A DNA stretch of 11,985 bases from Mariprofundus sp. (GTDB taxonomy: Bacteria; Pseudomonadota; Zetaproteobacteria; Mariprofundales; Mariprofundaceae): positions 1 through 11,985 of the forward strand of contig JAUZQI010000146.1 in the NCBI GenBank assembly GCA_030951095.1, given 5' to 3'. Under the pieces are notes generated by a model, which made no database searches, was not told the origin of the DNA, and was given only the letters and a program-made list of their open reading frames with translations. A program made the translations under genes and the position numbers. Shown in pieces: positions 1-6,035 of the stretch (position 1 is the stretch's first letter; every line of letters begins with the position of its first letter).

Positions 1-16
1 ATTACCATTAATCAAA

Positions 17-56
17 GGTTTAATCAGCGCTTACCTAAGGAAACGCTGATCAAACC
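17..56. repeat. Palindromic dispersed repeat, copy 1
   Basis: An imperfect hairpin: GGTTT (17-21) pairs with AAACC (52-56), ATCAGCG (23-29) with CGCTGAT (44-50), and a short inner stem closes over TAA. The core word resembles the perfect palindrome at 11742-11778 and the degenerate copy at 183-218, so this looks like one member of a repeat family. No terminator-type T tract follows. Confidence 0.6.
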
Positions 57-200
57 ATGATTCACGATCCTGCATGTGAAATGAACGATTTCTTCGTTAA
101 AGATTTGAGCCATAGCGGTGCTATGCCTTGCAATCTTTGCCTTGAGCTCCTTCATTTCCCATTGCGGTCTCATCAAACCAGATTTAATCAGCGGCTCCAT
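24..200 (-). CDS. Possible 58-aa small protein lying inside the repeat region
   Basis: A minus-strand frame from ATG (200-198) to TGA (26-24) gives 58 residues, beginning MEPLIKSGLM and ending GLISVSLGKR. An inner ATG at 173 would give 49 residues. The middle is charged and helix-like (residues such as MKELKAKIARH), and no signal peptide or membrane segment is visible. No Shine-Dalgarno precedes either ATG. Its C-terminal codons are the copy-1 palindrome and its N-terminal codons are the degenerate copy, so the frame spans a repeat-bounded unit. I do not recognise the product. It could be a chance frame in a non-coding repeat or a remnant of mobile-element coding sequence. Confidence 0.25.
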   Translation of the reverse strand: MEPLIKSGLMRPQWEMKELKAKIARHSTAMAQIFNEEIVHFTCRIVNHGLISVSLGKR

Positions 201-218
201 AGAGAGATGCTGAATGAA
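183..218. repeat. Degenerate copy of the palindromic repeat
   Basis: The 11-mer TTTAATCAGCG at 183-193 is identical to 19-29. The following bases align with copy 1 at many positions, including GCTGA near 209-213. The word ATCAAACCA also occurs just inside both copies (49-57 and 172-180), so 17-218 looks like a unit bounded by related repeats. Confidence 0.4.
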
Positions 219-239
219 TAGCCCTGTATTAAATCAGTA

Positions 240-364
240 TTTCCCTGGCTGTAAGCATAATAATCTCTGGTAGCAAGCGTACTTTTCCGAACAATGATGT
301 GATACGATGCGCGCCAGGCTGATCCGTTCATCCATTACCTTGTTGCTTGTAAATCAGAGGGAAA
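240..364 (+). ncRNA. Candidate structured RNA upstream of suhB
   Basis: TTTCCCT (240-246) pairs perfectly with AGGGAAA (358-364). Inside, GTAGCAAG (270-277) pairs with CTTGTTGC (339-346) allowing two G-U pairs. The stem continues with GTA/TAC after one bulged base, and GAAC (289-292) can pair with GTTC (326-329). The unpaired stretches between the outer and inner stems form a large internal bubble. A -10-like TATTAA (227-232) directly preceded by TG would place a start near 240; no good -35 is visible. A terminator lies at 406-440. The closing stem and bubble recall 6S RNA, but at about 125 nt this is short for 6S and I cannot align the rest. It could instead be a suhB leader or chance pairing. 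Confidence 0.3.
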
Positions 365-383
365 GCAGAAAGGTGGTAGTGCG

Positions 384-449
384 ATGAATAGTCGGTTTAT
401 GTCTTGCCCGGTTCACGCAGTGGCGTATTCGGGCTTTTTTCAGGAGTAG
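384..449 (+). CDS. Possible 21-aa leader peptide before suhB
   Basis: ATG at 384 is preceded by AAGGTGG (370-376) at a normal spacing of 7 nt. The frame runs 21 codons to TAG at 447-449, four bases before the suhB ATG. It reads through the terminator hairpin at 406-440 and over the suhB ribosome binding site (441-446). The peptide has no run of one amino acid. The position suggests translational coupling or attenuation of suhB, but this rests on spacing alone and the frame may be fortuitous. Confidence 0.25.
   Translation: MNSRFMSCPVHAVAYSGFFQE
406..440 (+). terminator. Intrinsic terminator abutting the suhB RBS
   Basis: GCCCG (406-410) pairs with CGGGC (430-434), an inner ACGC/GCGT stem (415-418 with 423-426) closes on AGTG, and six T follow (435-440). 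The suhB Shine-Dalgarno CAGGAG begins at 441. It would end a transcript starting near 240, or attenuate read-through into suhB. Confidence 0.6.
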
Positions 450-453
450 ATAC

Positions 454-1227
454 ATGCTGTATGTTGCCGTTCGGGCTGCAAGACGGGCAGGAGATATGAT
501 CGCTCGGGCTTATGATGAGCGAGACAAGCTGAAAGTCAGTCAGAAATCTGACCGGGATTATGTGACTGATGTGGATCAACGTGCCGAAACGTTAATAGTC
601 AGGGAAATCGCGCATCATTATCCGGATCACGGCATTGTCGCTGAAGAGATGGATACGCGTATTCATCCCGATGCGCCGATTCAGTGGTATATCGATCCTC
701 TCGACGGGACAACGAATTTTATTCATGGCTACCCCCATTTCGCTGTGTCGATTGCGGCATTCAAATATGGCAAGCCGATGCTGGCAGTCATACATGATCC
801 GATTCGCGATGAGACATTCGAGGCACGCAATGGCGGCGGTGCATTTCTCAATCGACGGCGCTTGCGTGTGAGTGAAGAAAAACGACTTGAACATGCGTTG
901 TTTGCTTCCGGATTACCATCATACCAGCGTGAAACAATCGATATTTTTCAGTCGCGCATGGATGTTTGCATGCGCGCTATGGATGGTTATCGGCGTGGAG
1001 GTTCAGCTGCGCTTGATCTGGCTTATATAGCGGCAGGTCGACTGGATGTATATTGGGAAGCAGGGTTGCAATCTTGGGATATTGCAGCCGGCCAACTGCT
1101 GGTACAGGAGGCAGGAGGGCTTGTGACCAGCCTGAATGGCGCAAGTCTGGATCTGGAAAAAGGGGATGTGTTGGCGGCCAATCCACATTTACACCCGCTG
1201 TTGATCCGTTTGCTGAAAGTAGATTAG
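454..1227 (+). CDS. suhB: Inositol-1-monophosphatase family protein (SuhB-like)
   Basis: This is a 257-aa member of the Mg-dependent, Li-sensitive inositol monophosphatase family, which hydrolyses inositol-1-phosphate and related phosphate monoesters in the cytoplasm; in E. coli SuhB also binds transcription elongation factors. The metal-site motifs are intact: E64 in VAEEMD, the IDPLDGTTNF block with D81, D84 and T86, and SWDIAAG with D209. Each lies three residues before the E. coli SuhB equivalents (E67, D84, D87, D212), so the length and N-terminus fit. The ATG at 454 has CAGGAG seven bases upstream. The gene follows a terminator immediately and converges on the cyclic-nucleotide-binding protein, so it looks monocistronic. 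Family membership is very secure; whether it acts as a true SuhB or as a related phosphatase is inferred. Confidence 0.93.
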   Translation: MLYVAVRAARRAGDMIARAYDERDKLKVSQKSDRDYVTDVDQRAETLIVREIAHHYPDHGIVAEEMDTRIHPDAPIQWYIDPLDGTTNFIHGYPHFAVSIAAFKYGKPMLAVIHDPIRDETFEARNGGGAFLNRRRLRVSEEKRLEHALFASGLPSYQRETIDIFQSRMDVCMRAMDGYRRGGSAALDLAYIAAGRLDVYWEAGLQSWDIAAGQLLVQEAGGLVTSLNGASLDLEKGDVLAANPHLHPLLIRLLKVD

Positions 1228-1233
1228 TCAGTT

Positions 1234-1256
1234 ATGCAGGTGATTACACCCTGCAT
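1234..1256. terminator. Dyad between convergent genes, possible bidirectional terminator
   Basis: ATGCAGG (1234-1240) pairs with CCTGCAT (1250-1256) across a 9-nt loop, in the 54-bp gap between the stops of suhB and the convergent gene. There is no adjacent T tract on either strand, so termination function is only suggested by position. Confidence 0.3.
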
Positions 1257-1281
1257 CCAATGTCAATGTCGGTTCTTGGGG

Positions 1282-2358
1282 TTATGCTTTGTTAACATGC
1301 ATCAGAGCCAGTGAATCATGTTGAGTTTTAATATACTGCTCAAATGAGGGGTATACATTCATGAACGACTGAAAAATATTTTTTGGCATGTTGCAAATCA
1401 GGGTATGTTCTTTTGCTTTGAGTGTAGTTTGAAGAGGAACGCAAATATAGGGGTTGATATCGCCGAACATCATTCCTGAAGTCATCTGTATTACTCTTCC
1501 ATCGGGGAGTTTTAATTCCAGGCTACCGGATAGTAAAATGTGGCAAACCGGCATTTTTTGCTCTGATTCCATGATGGAGGTTCCGTCGCTGTATTCGTTT
1601 ACCGTGGATTCTTCGGCTATCCAGCGACGGTCTGCTTCGGGCAGTTGATTAAAAGCAGGCAGGCTGTGGGTCATGGCATGCACCATGCGGCTTTGCACAG
1701 TTCGGATCAGATAGTCACCGGCCATGGGTGAATATTTTATTAATTCTGCAATCGAGTGGTCTGAAAACTCAAGTAGCAGTGAAGGGCTTGATGCAACAAC
1801 ACTTGCCGAACGGCGTAATTTATAAACGCAGGCAAATTCACCGAAAAAGTCCCCCGATGTCAGCTTTTTCACAATGACCGAATTGCCATCTTCCATCCTG
1901 ATCCGCACATCCACTACGCCATCAAGAATCAGATAAAAAGTTGTGCTGCTTTCACCTTGCCGGACAATGTCCTCATTTTCGGCAACCTGTACCAGTTTTC
2001 CCTGTTTGATAAACCCCAGTGTTTCCGAATCAGATAAGTATTCGGTTAGCGCAAAAATTCGCCCTGTTTCACCTTCAAGGCAATCAATAGAAAAGTGGGC
2101 CATATCAGACAGGGTGCCAATCGCTTCGCTGTCCGAGTGATTTAATTGCTGGCAGAGGGTCAGAAGCCCGATAGCCTGGTCAGAGTTGCCGAGGGCCAGC
2201 ATTCGGCGCGCCATCGCCATCGCCAGAACACGTGACTGTTTGTCTTTACCACTTTGACGCAGCATATGAATGAAAGGCCTGACTATATGCAGGTCTTCAG
2301 GAAAAACCTGATGCAGCATTTGGTAGCTTTGCATTAACTCCTGTTTATTCAATGTCAT
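1282..2358 (-). CDS. Protein with two cyclic-nucleotide-binding domains, no output domain seen
   Basis: A 358-aa cytoplasmic protein. Residues 1-105 are helical with no recognised motif. A first cNMP-binding beta-roll spans about 111-225 and carries a phosphate-binding-cassette-like stretch at 169-187 (SGDFFGEFACVYKLRRSA) with the expected Gly-Glu and a downstream Arg. A second roll at about 236-345 is degenerate: the equivalent segment reads GMMFGDINPYICVPLQ and lacks the Gly-Glu pair and the Arg. No helix-turn-helix, kinase, GGDEF or transmembrane segment is visible, so it is not a Crp/Fnr activator of the usual kind. Start: ATG 2358 has no Shine-Dalgarno; an in-frame ATG at 2334 has AGGAG only 3 nt upstream and is a credible alternative. 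It is divergent from psd. Ligand and target are unknown. Confidence 0.8.
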   Translation of the reverse strand: MTLNKQELMQSYQMLHQVFPEDLHIVRPFIHMLRQSGKDKQSRVLAMAMARRMLALGNSDQAIGLLTLCQQLNHSDSEAIGTLSDMAHFSIDCLEGETGRIFALTEYLSDSETLGFIKQGKLVQVAENEDIVRQGESSTTFYLILDGVVDVRIRMEDGNSVIVKKLTSGDFFGEFACVYKLRRSASVVASSPSLLLEFSDHSIAELIKYSPMAGDYLIRTVQSRMVHAMTHSLPAFNQLPEADRRWIAEESTVNEYSDGTSIMESEQKMPVCHILLSGSLELKLPDGRVIQMTSGMMFGDINPYICVPLQTTLKAKEHTLICNMPKNIFQSFMNVYPSFEQYIKTQHDSLALMHVNKA

Positions 2359-2365
2359 GATTGCA

Positions 2366-2395
2366 AGTGTAGCCTATCTGAAAGCCTCATTCCAA
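2366..2395 (-). promoter_or_regulatory. Possible promoter of the cNMP-binding protein
   Basis: Read on the minus strand, TTGGAA (2395-2390) and TACACT (2371-2366) are separated by 18 bp. The start would fall almost at the ATG at 2358, giving a leaderless message, or leave a short leader for the alternative ATG at 2334. Confidence 0.3.
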
Positions 2396-2528
2396 TGCTT
2401 GAATCACACCATGGCGGGCATCAGCCAGGTCGTAGAAGACATTCGGCAGGGTAGATTCACGGGCTTATGATTCGGACAGACATCACCATTACTTGGGTAT
2501 AACCGGAGTTGTCGCTAGATTAGCCCGC

Positions 2529-3224
2529 ATGACTAAACCTCAACCTCTTTCCGGTCGCGCGCGCGGCAATATTCCTTTCGCTCCCGAAGGGTGGCGTTTC
2601 ATTATTCCAATGGCAGTGCTGACAGTGGTTTTCTGGATACTGTGCTGGACGATTACATCAATAGTTCTGTTTGTGCTGTTGTTGTTCATGCTAAACTTTT
2701 TCCGTGATCCCGAGCGCGATTTGCCGGCAGGAGATAACCTGTTTGTATGCCCGGCTGATGGCAAGGTTATCCGTGCCGAGATGATGGAGGAAGGTCATCA
2801 ACGTGTTGATATTTTCATGAATGTATTCAATGTGCATGTGAATCGAACACCCATGAGTGGACGTATTACCCATATGCAATATGTACCGGGTAAGTTTGTG
2901 AATGCCAGCTTTGATCACGCTCCCGAGGAGAATGAACGCAATCGTTTTGAGATGACATGCGATAATGGCGATAAAATTGCCTTTACCCAGATTTCCGGAT
3001 TGATAGCCCGCCGCATTGTCTCCTATGTTGAAGTTGGAGATAAAGTCGAGGCCGGGCAACGGATTGGTATGATTCGTTTTGGATCACGTGTTAATTGTGA
3101 AATTCCCGCTGATTATGAACTGCATGTGAAGGTAGGTGATATGGTTACTGCCGGTTTAACGGTTATTGCGCGAAAACCTGAAAATGAAGCTGTTAGTGAA
3201 GGGAATACTCATGCCGAAGTTTAA
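2529..3224 (+). CDS. psd: Phosphatidylserine decarboxylase proenzyme, short form
   Basis: Decarboxylates phosphatidylserine to phosphatidylethanolamine at the inner membrane. From the ATG at 2529 it is 231 aa, matching the short class rather than the roughly 320-aa E. coli type. Two membrane segments lie near residues 24-39 and 41-57, followed by NFFRDPERD, CPADGKV (74-80) and FMNVFNVHVNRTP (96-108, His103). The FGSRVN motif at 184-189 holds the self-cleavage site: the chain should split between G185 and S186, leaving a pyruvoyl group on the new alpha subunit N-terminus. The frame is open upstream with a TTG at 2493, but the ATG fits family length better although its Shine-Dalgarno is weak. 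It overlaps pssA by 14 nt, and the two act in consecutive steps. Confidence 0.95.
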   Translation: MTKPQPLSGRARGNIPFAPEGWRFIIPMAVLTVVFWILCWTITSIVLFVLLLFMLNFFRDPERDLPAGDNLFVCPADGKVIRAEMMEEGHQRVDIFMNVFNVHVNRTPMSGRITHMQYVPGKFVNASFDHAPEENERNRFEMTCDNGDKIAFTQISGLIARRIVSYVEVGDKVEAGQRIGMIRFGSRVNCEIPADYELHVKVGDMVTAGLTVIARKPENEAVSEGNTHAEV

Positions 3225-4011
3225 AGAGACAGTGGGAAAGCGGGGCGTGTATGTGCTGCCCAGTCTGTTCACTACCATGGGCCTGTTTTCCGGCTTCTAT
3301 TCACTGGTTGCATCCATTCAGGGTAATTTTGAGCTGGCAGCCTGGGCGATTCTGGCCGCTGCTGTGTTTGATATGCTGGATGGACGGGTGGCCCGCCTGC
3401 TGCATGCTGAAACTGAATTTGGTGCCGAATACGATTCATTATGCGATATGCTGTCGTTTGGCGTTGCGCCTGCTGTATTGGTGTATTTATGGGCGCTGGT
3501 CAATCTCGGCTCTGATTTTCACAGGTTGGCGTGGTTGGGTGCCTTCTTTGTCGTTGCTTGCGCAGCACTGAGGCTGGCCCGCTTCAACGTAAAACTTACC
3601 GAGCAGGATAAACGCTATTTTCAGGGCTTGCCGACACCGGGGGCGGCACTCTTCATTGCTACTGCGGTGTTGTATCATGTTAATTTGCATGCGGAACCAT
3701 GGCCGTGGTTGTGGCTGGGACTTTCGGTATTCCTCTCATGGCTGATGGTCAGTAATGTCCGCTTTATTTCAGGCAAGGATGTGGATCTGAAGAAACGGCG
3801 TTCATCCGGCGTGTTGATTATTATGATTGTAGTCATTGGTTTCCTGGCCATCGATCCGTACCGGATGCCGTTCACCATTATGTTCGCCTATTGCATGCAC
3901 GGGCCGTTGTTGAGCCTATGGCAGAAATGGAAATTGTCGCAGTACCGGCTTAAAAGGCGGCAGCGGAAAAAGCGTACATCTGAATCCGGAAAGGATGACG
4001 ATGCAGCATGA
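3211..4011 (+). CDS. pssA: CDP-diacylglycerol-serine O-phosphatidyltransferase
   Basis: Makes phosphatidylserine from CDP-diacylglycerol and serine, supplying the substrate for the neighbouring decarboxylase. The 266-aa protein is a multi-pass membrane enzyme of the CDP-alcohol phosphatidyltransferase family. Its signature D-G-x2-A-R-x8-G-x3-D-x3-D is complete at residues 57-79, with D54 as the extra upstream acid. This is the membrane (type II) class, unlike the phospholipase-D-like E. coli PssA. The ATG at 3211 has AAGGGA a few bases upstream inside psd; a longer frame to 3166 has no support. The C-terminus is strongly basic and then acidic (ending DDDAA), presumably cytoplasmic. The 14-nt overlap with psd implies one transcript and translational coupling. 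Confidence 0.95.
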   Translation: MPKFKETVGKRGVYVLPSLFTTMGLFSGFYSLVASIQGNFELAAWAILAAAVFDMLDGRVARLLHAETEFGAEYDSLCDMLSFGVAPAVLVYLWALVNLGSDFHRLAWLGAFFVVACAALRLARFNVKLTEQDKRYFQGLPTPGAALFIATAVLYHVNLHAEPWPWLWLGLSVFLSWLMVSNVRFISGKDVDLKKRRSSGVLIIMIVVIGFLAIDPYRMPFTIMFAYCMHGPLLSLWQKWKLSQYRLKRRQRKKRTSESGKDDDAA

Positions 4012-4044
4012 TTGTTGATGACGTTGTAAAAAGTTATCACTGTT

Positions 4045-4204
4045 GAGCCACTTGCAAAAGTCTGAGTGGCTGAGTTTCAATTCCACGTCGAGTGAATCTT
4101 TGGAATGGAATGAGGAGCATGGTGGTTCCATTCTCCAAAATTCCAGTTCGTAGTGTGCTGGCGTGGGGAAGTAAATCGCCGGTTACGACTTTTGCAAGTG
4201 GCTC
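4045..4204 (+). mobile_element. 160-bp MITE-like element, copy 1
   Basis: The element is bounded by perfect 18-bp terminal inverted repeats, GAGCCACTTGCAAAAGTC at 4045-4062 and its complement at 4187-4204. By hand alignment, 148 of 160 positions match the inverted copy at 10052-10211. An internal near-palindrome pairs TTTGGAATGGAA (4099-4110) with TTCCATTCTCCAAA (4126-4139). No transposase is encoded. No target duplication is visible at this copy. It sits 33 bp after pssA and upstream of the leuA leader, so it could affect read-through from pssA or leuA expression. The size, termini and copy number fit a non-autonomous miniature inverted-repeat transposable element; the parent insertion sequence is not in the window. 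Confidence 0.8.
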
Positions 4205-4245
4205 TGAGTTGACCGCTGCATATTCCGGGGGTCATAATACGCCTT

Positions 4246-4320
4246 ATGAATACTCGGTTCGAGACGCTGAATGCTACGACGAAGTACTTGCCGCTTCGAA
4301 TGGGCTTGTACGTCTGCTGA
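4246..4320 (+). CDS. Possible leuA leader peptide, 24 aa
   Basis: ATG at 4246 opens 24 codons ending in TGA at 4318-4320. Four leucine codons occur, three of them in the last ten residues (YLPLRMGLYVC). This is less leucine-dense than enterobacterial leu leaders, which carry four in a row. The frame ends at the left arm of the proposed anti-terminator stem, which is where a leader peptide would act. The nearest Shine-Dalgarno-like sequence is a GGGGG run about 15 nt upstream, which is too far to be convincing. Confidence 0.3.
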   Translation: MNTRFETLNATTKYLPLRMGLYVC

Positions 4321-4347
4321 ACTGTTTCAGCTATTGATGTACAGGCC
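4303..4347 (+). promoter_or_regulatory. Putative anti-terminator stem of the leuA leader
   Basis: GGCTTGTAC (4303-4311) pairs along its full length with GTACAGGCC (4339-4347), with one G-U pair. A smaller perfect stem GCTGAA/TTCAGC (4316-4321 with 4326-4331) is nested inside. The right arm takes GGCC (4344-4347), the first four bases of the terminator stem, so the two folds exclude each other. Confidence 0.45.
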
Positions 4348-4367
4348 GCGTTTACGCGGCCTTTTTT
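4344..4367 (+). terminator. Strong intrinsic terminator ahead of leuA
   Basis: GGCCGCG (4344-4350) and CGCGGCC (4355-4361) form a perfect 7-bp GC stem over a TTTA loop, followed by TTTTTT (4362-4367) and a further T-rich stretch. It lies 60 nt before the leuA start, on the coding strand. It may end transcripts from psd-pssA, act as the leuA attenuator, or both. Confidence 0.85.
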
Positions 4368-4427
4368 GTTTTTCACTTTGTATTGTCAGCCGGTGTGTCA
4401 CTGCACCATAAAGAACAGGAGAGTATG

Positions 4428-5972
4428 ATGTCTGATCGTTTGTATATTTTTGATACAACCTTGCGCGACGGTGAACAGTCGCCCGGTTGTTCGATGAATA
4501 TCGAAGAGAAAATGCGTGTGGCGCATGCGCTGGCGGCGCTCGGCGTGGATATCATTGAAGCCGGTTTTCCTGTTGCATCACCGGGGGATTTTGAGGCCGT
4601 GCATCGCATTGCAACCGAGGTGAAAGGCCCTGTGATTGCCGGACTGGCACGAGCGGCATCAGGTGATATTGAACGGGCTGGCGCGGCTGTGAAGCCTGCT
4701 GGTGACAGAGCACGCATTCACACGTTTATCGCGACCAGTCCGATCCACATGCAGGCCAAGTTGCGTATGACGCCGGAACAGGTGCTTGAGCGGGCTGTGG
4801 CTGCGGTGAAGCAGGCACGTTCGCTGGTGCCGGAAGTGGAATTTTCGGCTGAAGATGCAGGTCGTACCGAGATGGATTTCCTGTGCCGGGTGGTTGAGGC
4901 AACCATCTCCGCAGGCGCGCGCGTGATTAATATTCCCGATACGGTGGGTTATATGACGCCGCTGGAATTCGGCGGTCGTATTCGCGAATTGATTGAACGC
5001 GTACCGAATGCAGATCAGGCTATTTTCTCGGTGCATTGCCACAATGATCTGGGTTTATCCGTGGCCAATTCGTTGTCTGCTGTCGAAAACGGAGCCCGGC
5101 AGGTCGAGTGCACGATCAATGGTTTGGGCGAACGTGCAGGCAATGCATCACTGGAAGAGGTAGTGATGATTCTGCGCACCCGTTCGGATCGCTATGATAT
5201 CACAACCGGCATTGATACCACCAAAATCGTACCGACATCGAAGCTGGTTAGCGGTATCACTGGCATGCCGATTCAGGCCAACAAGGCCATCGTCGGCGCC
5301 AATGCCTTTGCGCATGAGGCAGGCATTCATCAGGACGGTGTTCTAAAAGCCAAAAAAACCTATGAGATTATGACCCCTGAATCGGTGGGGTGGGCCACCA
5401 ATCGTATGGTTCTCGGCAAGCATTCCGGTCGTGCCGCATTGAAATCGCGCTATGAAGATCTGGGTATTGAGATGGATAATGATCGTGTGGTTGATGTATT
5501 TGAACGATTCAAGGCGTTGGCAGACAAGAAAAAAGATATTTTTGATGAAGATCTGATGTCTATCTTGTCTGATGATTCCGATATCGAAGATGAACGCGTC
5601 AAGCTGGTCAGCTTGCATGCGGCATCCGGTACGAATGATGCACCTGTAGCTGCGGTGGAACTGGATATAGAAGGTGAAATCTTAAAAGCGACGGCGGAAG
5701 GTGACGGCCCTGTTGATGCTGCCTTCAAGGCAATTAAATCGCTGGTCGAACCCAACGGCAAGCTATTACTTTATGCGGTCAATGCTATTACTGCCGGTAC
5801 TGATGCGCAGGGCGAAGTGACGGTACGTTTGCAGGATGGTGATCGTATCGTCAATGGACAGGGATCGGATACCGATATCGTCGTTGCTTCCGCCAAGGCT
5901 TTGATTGCGGCGCTGAATAAATTACCGAATATGCATGCCAGAGAAGTACACGCGCAGTATTCAGGGGTTTAG
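4428..5972 (+). CDS. leuA: 2-Isopropylmalate synthase
   Basis: Catalyses the committed step of leucine synthesis, condensing acetyl-CoA with 2-oxoisovalerate. The 514-aa protein has an N-terminal TIM-barrel with TTLRDGEQSPG (R13, D14), the metal-binding HCHND (H203 and H205) and GLGERAGNAS (N239). A linker with FAHEAGIHQDG follows. The C-terminal third is the LeuA dimerisation/regulatory domain that binds leucine for feedback inhibition, so the protein is full-length. Two ATGs lie at 4425 and 4428; the second is chosen because AGGAG (4417-4421) is then 6 nt away and the start matches the MS..IFDTTLRDGE pattern of E. coli LeuA. The frame is open further upstream from a TTG at 4383 without support. 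Regulation by the leader at 4246-4367 is inferred. leuB, leuC and leuD are not in the window. Confidence 0.97.
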   Translation: MSDRLYIFDTTLRDGEQSPGCSMNIEEKMRVAHALAALGVDIIEAGFPVASPGDFEAVHRIATEVKGPVIAGLARAASGDIERAGAAVKPAGDRARIHTFIATSPIHMQAKLRMTPEQVLERAVAAVKQARSLVPEVEFSAEDAGRTEMDFLCRVVEATISAGARVINIPDTVGYMTPLEFGGRIRELIERVPNADQAIFSVHCHNDLGLSVANSLSAVENGARQVECTINGLGERAGNASLEEVVMILRTRSDRYDITTGIDTTKIVPTSKLVSGITGMPIQANKAIVGANAFAHEAGIHQDGVLKAKKTYEIMTPESVGWATNRMVLGKHSGRAALKSRYEDLGIEMDNDRVVDVFERFKALADKKKDIFDEDLMSILSDDSDIEDERVKLVSLHAASGTNDAPVAAVELDIEGEILKATAEGDGPVDAAFKAIKSLVEPNGKLLLYAVNAITAGTDAQGEVTVRLQDGDRIVNGQGSDTDIVVASAKALIAALNKLPNMHAREVHAQYSGV

Positions 5973-5990
5973 GCGAGGGAGTGTGATGAG

Positions 5991-6030
5991 TAAGGTGTGA
6001 GATGGAAGACAGACTCCCCCTCACACCTTA
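5991..6030. terminator. Dyad between convergent leuA and accC
   Basis: TAAGGTGTGAG (5991-6001) and CTCACACCTTA (6020-6030) are a perfect 11-bp inverted repeat with an 18-nt loop, filling the gap between the convergent stops. An outer TGTGA/TCACA pair (5982-5986 with 6036-6040) could extend it. There are no T tracts, so this may be a transcription block or RNA-stabilising stem for both messages rather than a classic terminator. Confidence 0.45.
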
Positions 6031-6035
6031 CATTC

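Noticed and set aside
406..440. tRNA or tmRNA fragment suggested by GGTTCAC near a GC stem
   Set aside because: There is no acceptor stem, anticodon arm or CCA, and the hairpin plus T tract is a normal terminator.
4092..4337. 81-codon frame that starts inside the 160-bp element, with a counterpart in copy 2
   Set aside because: Between the two copies, all nine base differences within the shared part of the frame (seven codons) change the amino acid. That is not what a conserved protein would show, so the shared frame is a by-product of the repeat.
4205..4367. T-box riboswitch controlling leuA
   Set aside because: No T-box sequence (GGGTGGNACCGCG-like) or Stem I features are seen; the terminator and competing stem fit attenuation better.
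4659..5761. Several minus-strand frames of 90-130 codons opposite leuA
   Set aside because: All are shadows of the leuA reading frame with no domain or binding site.
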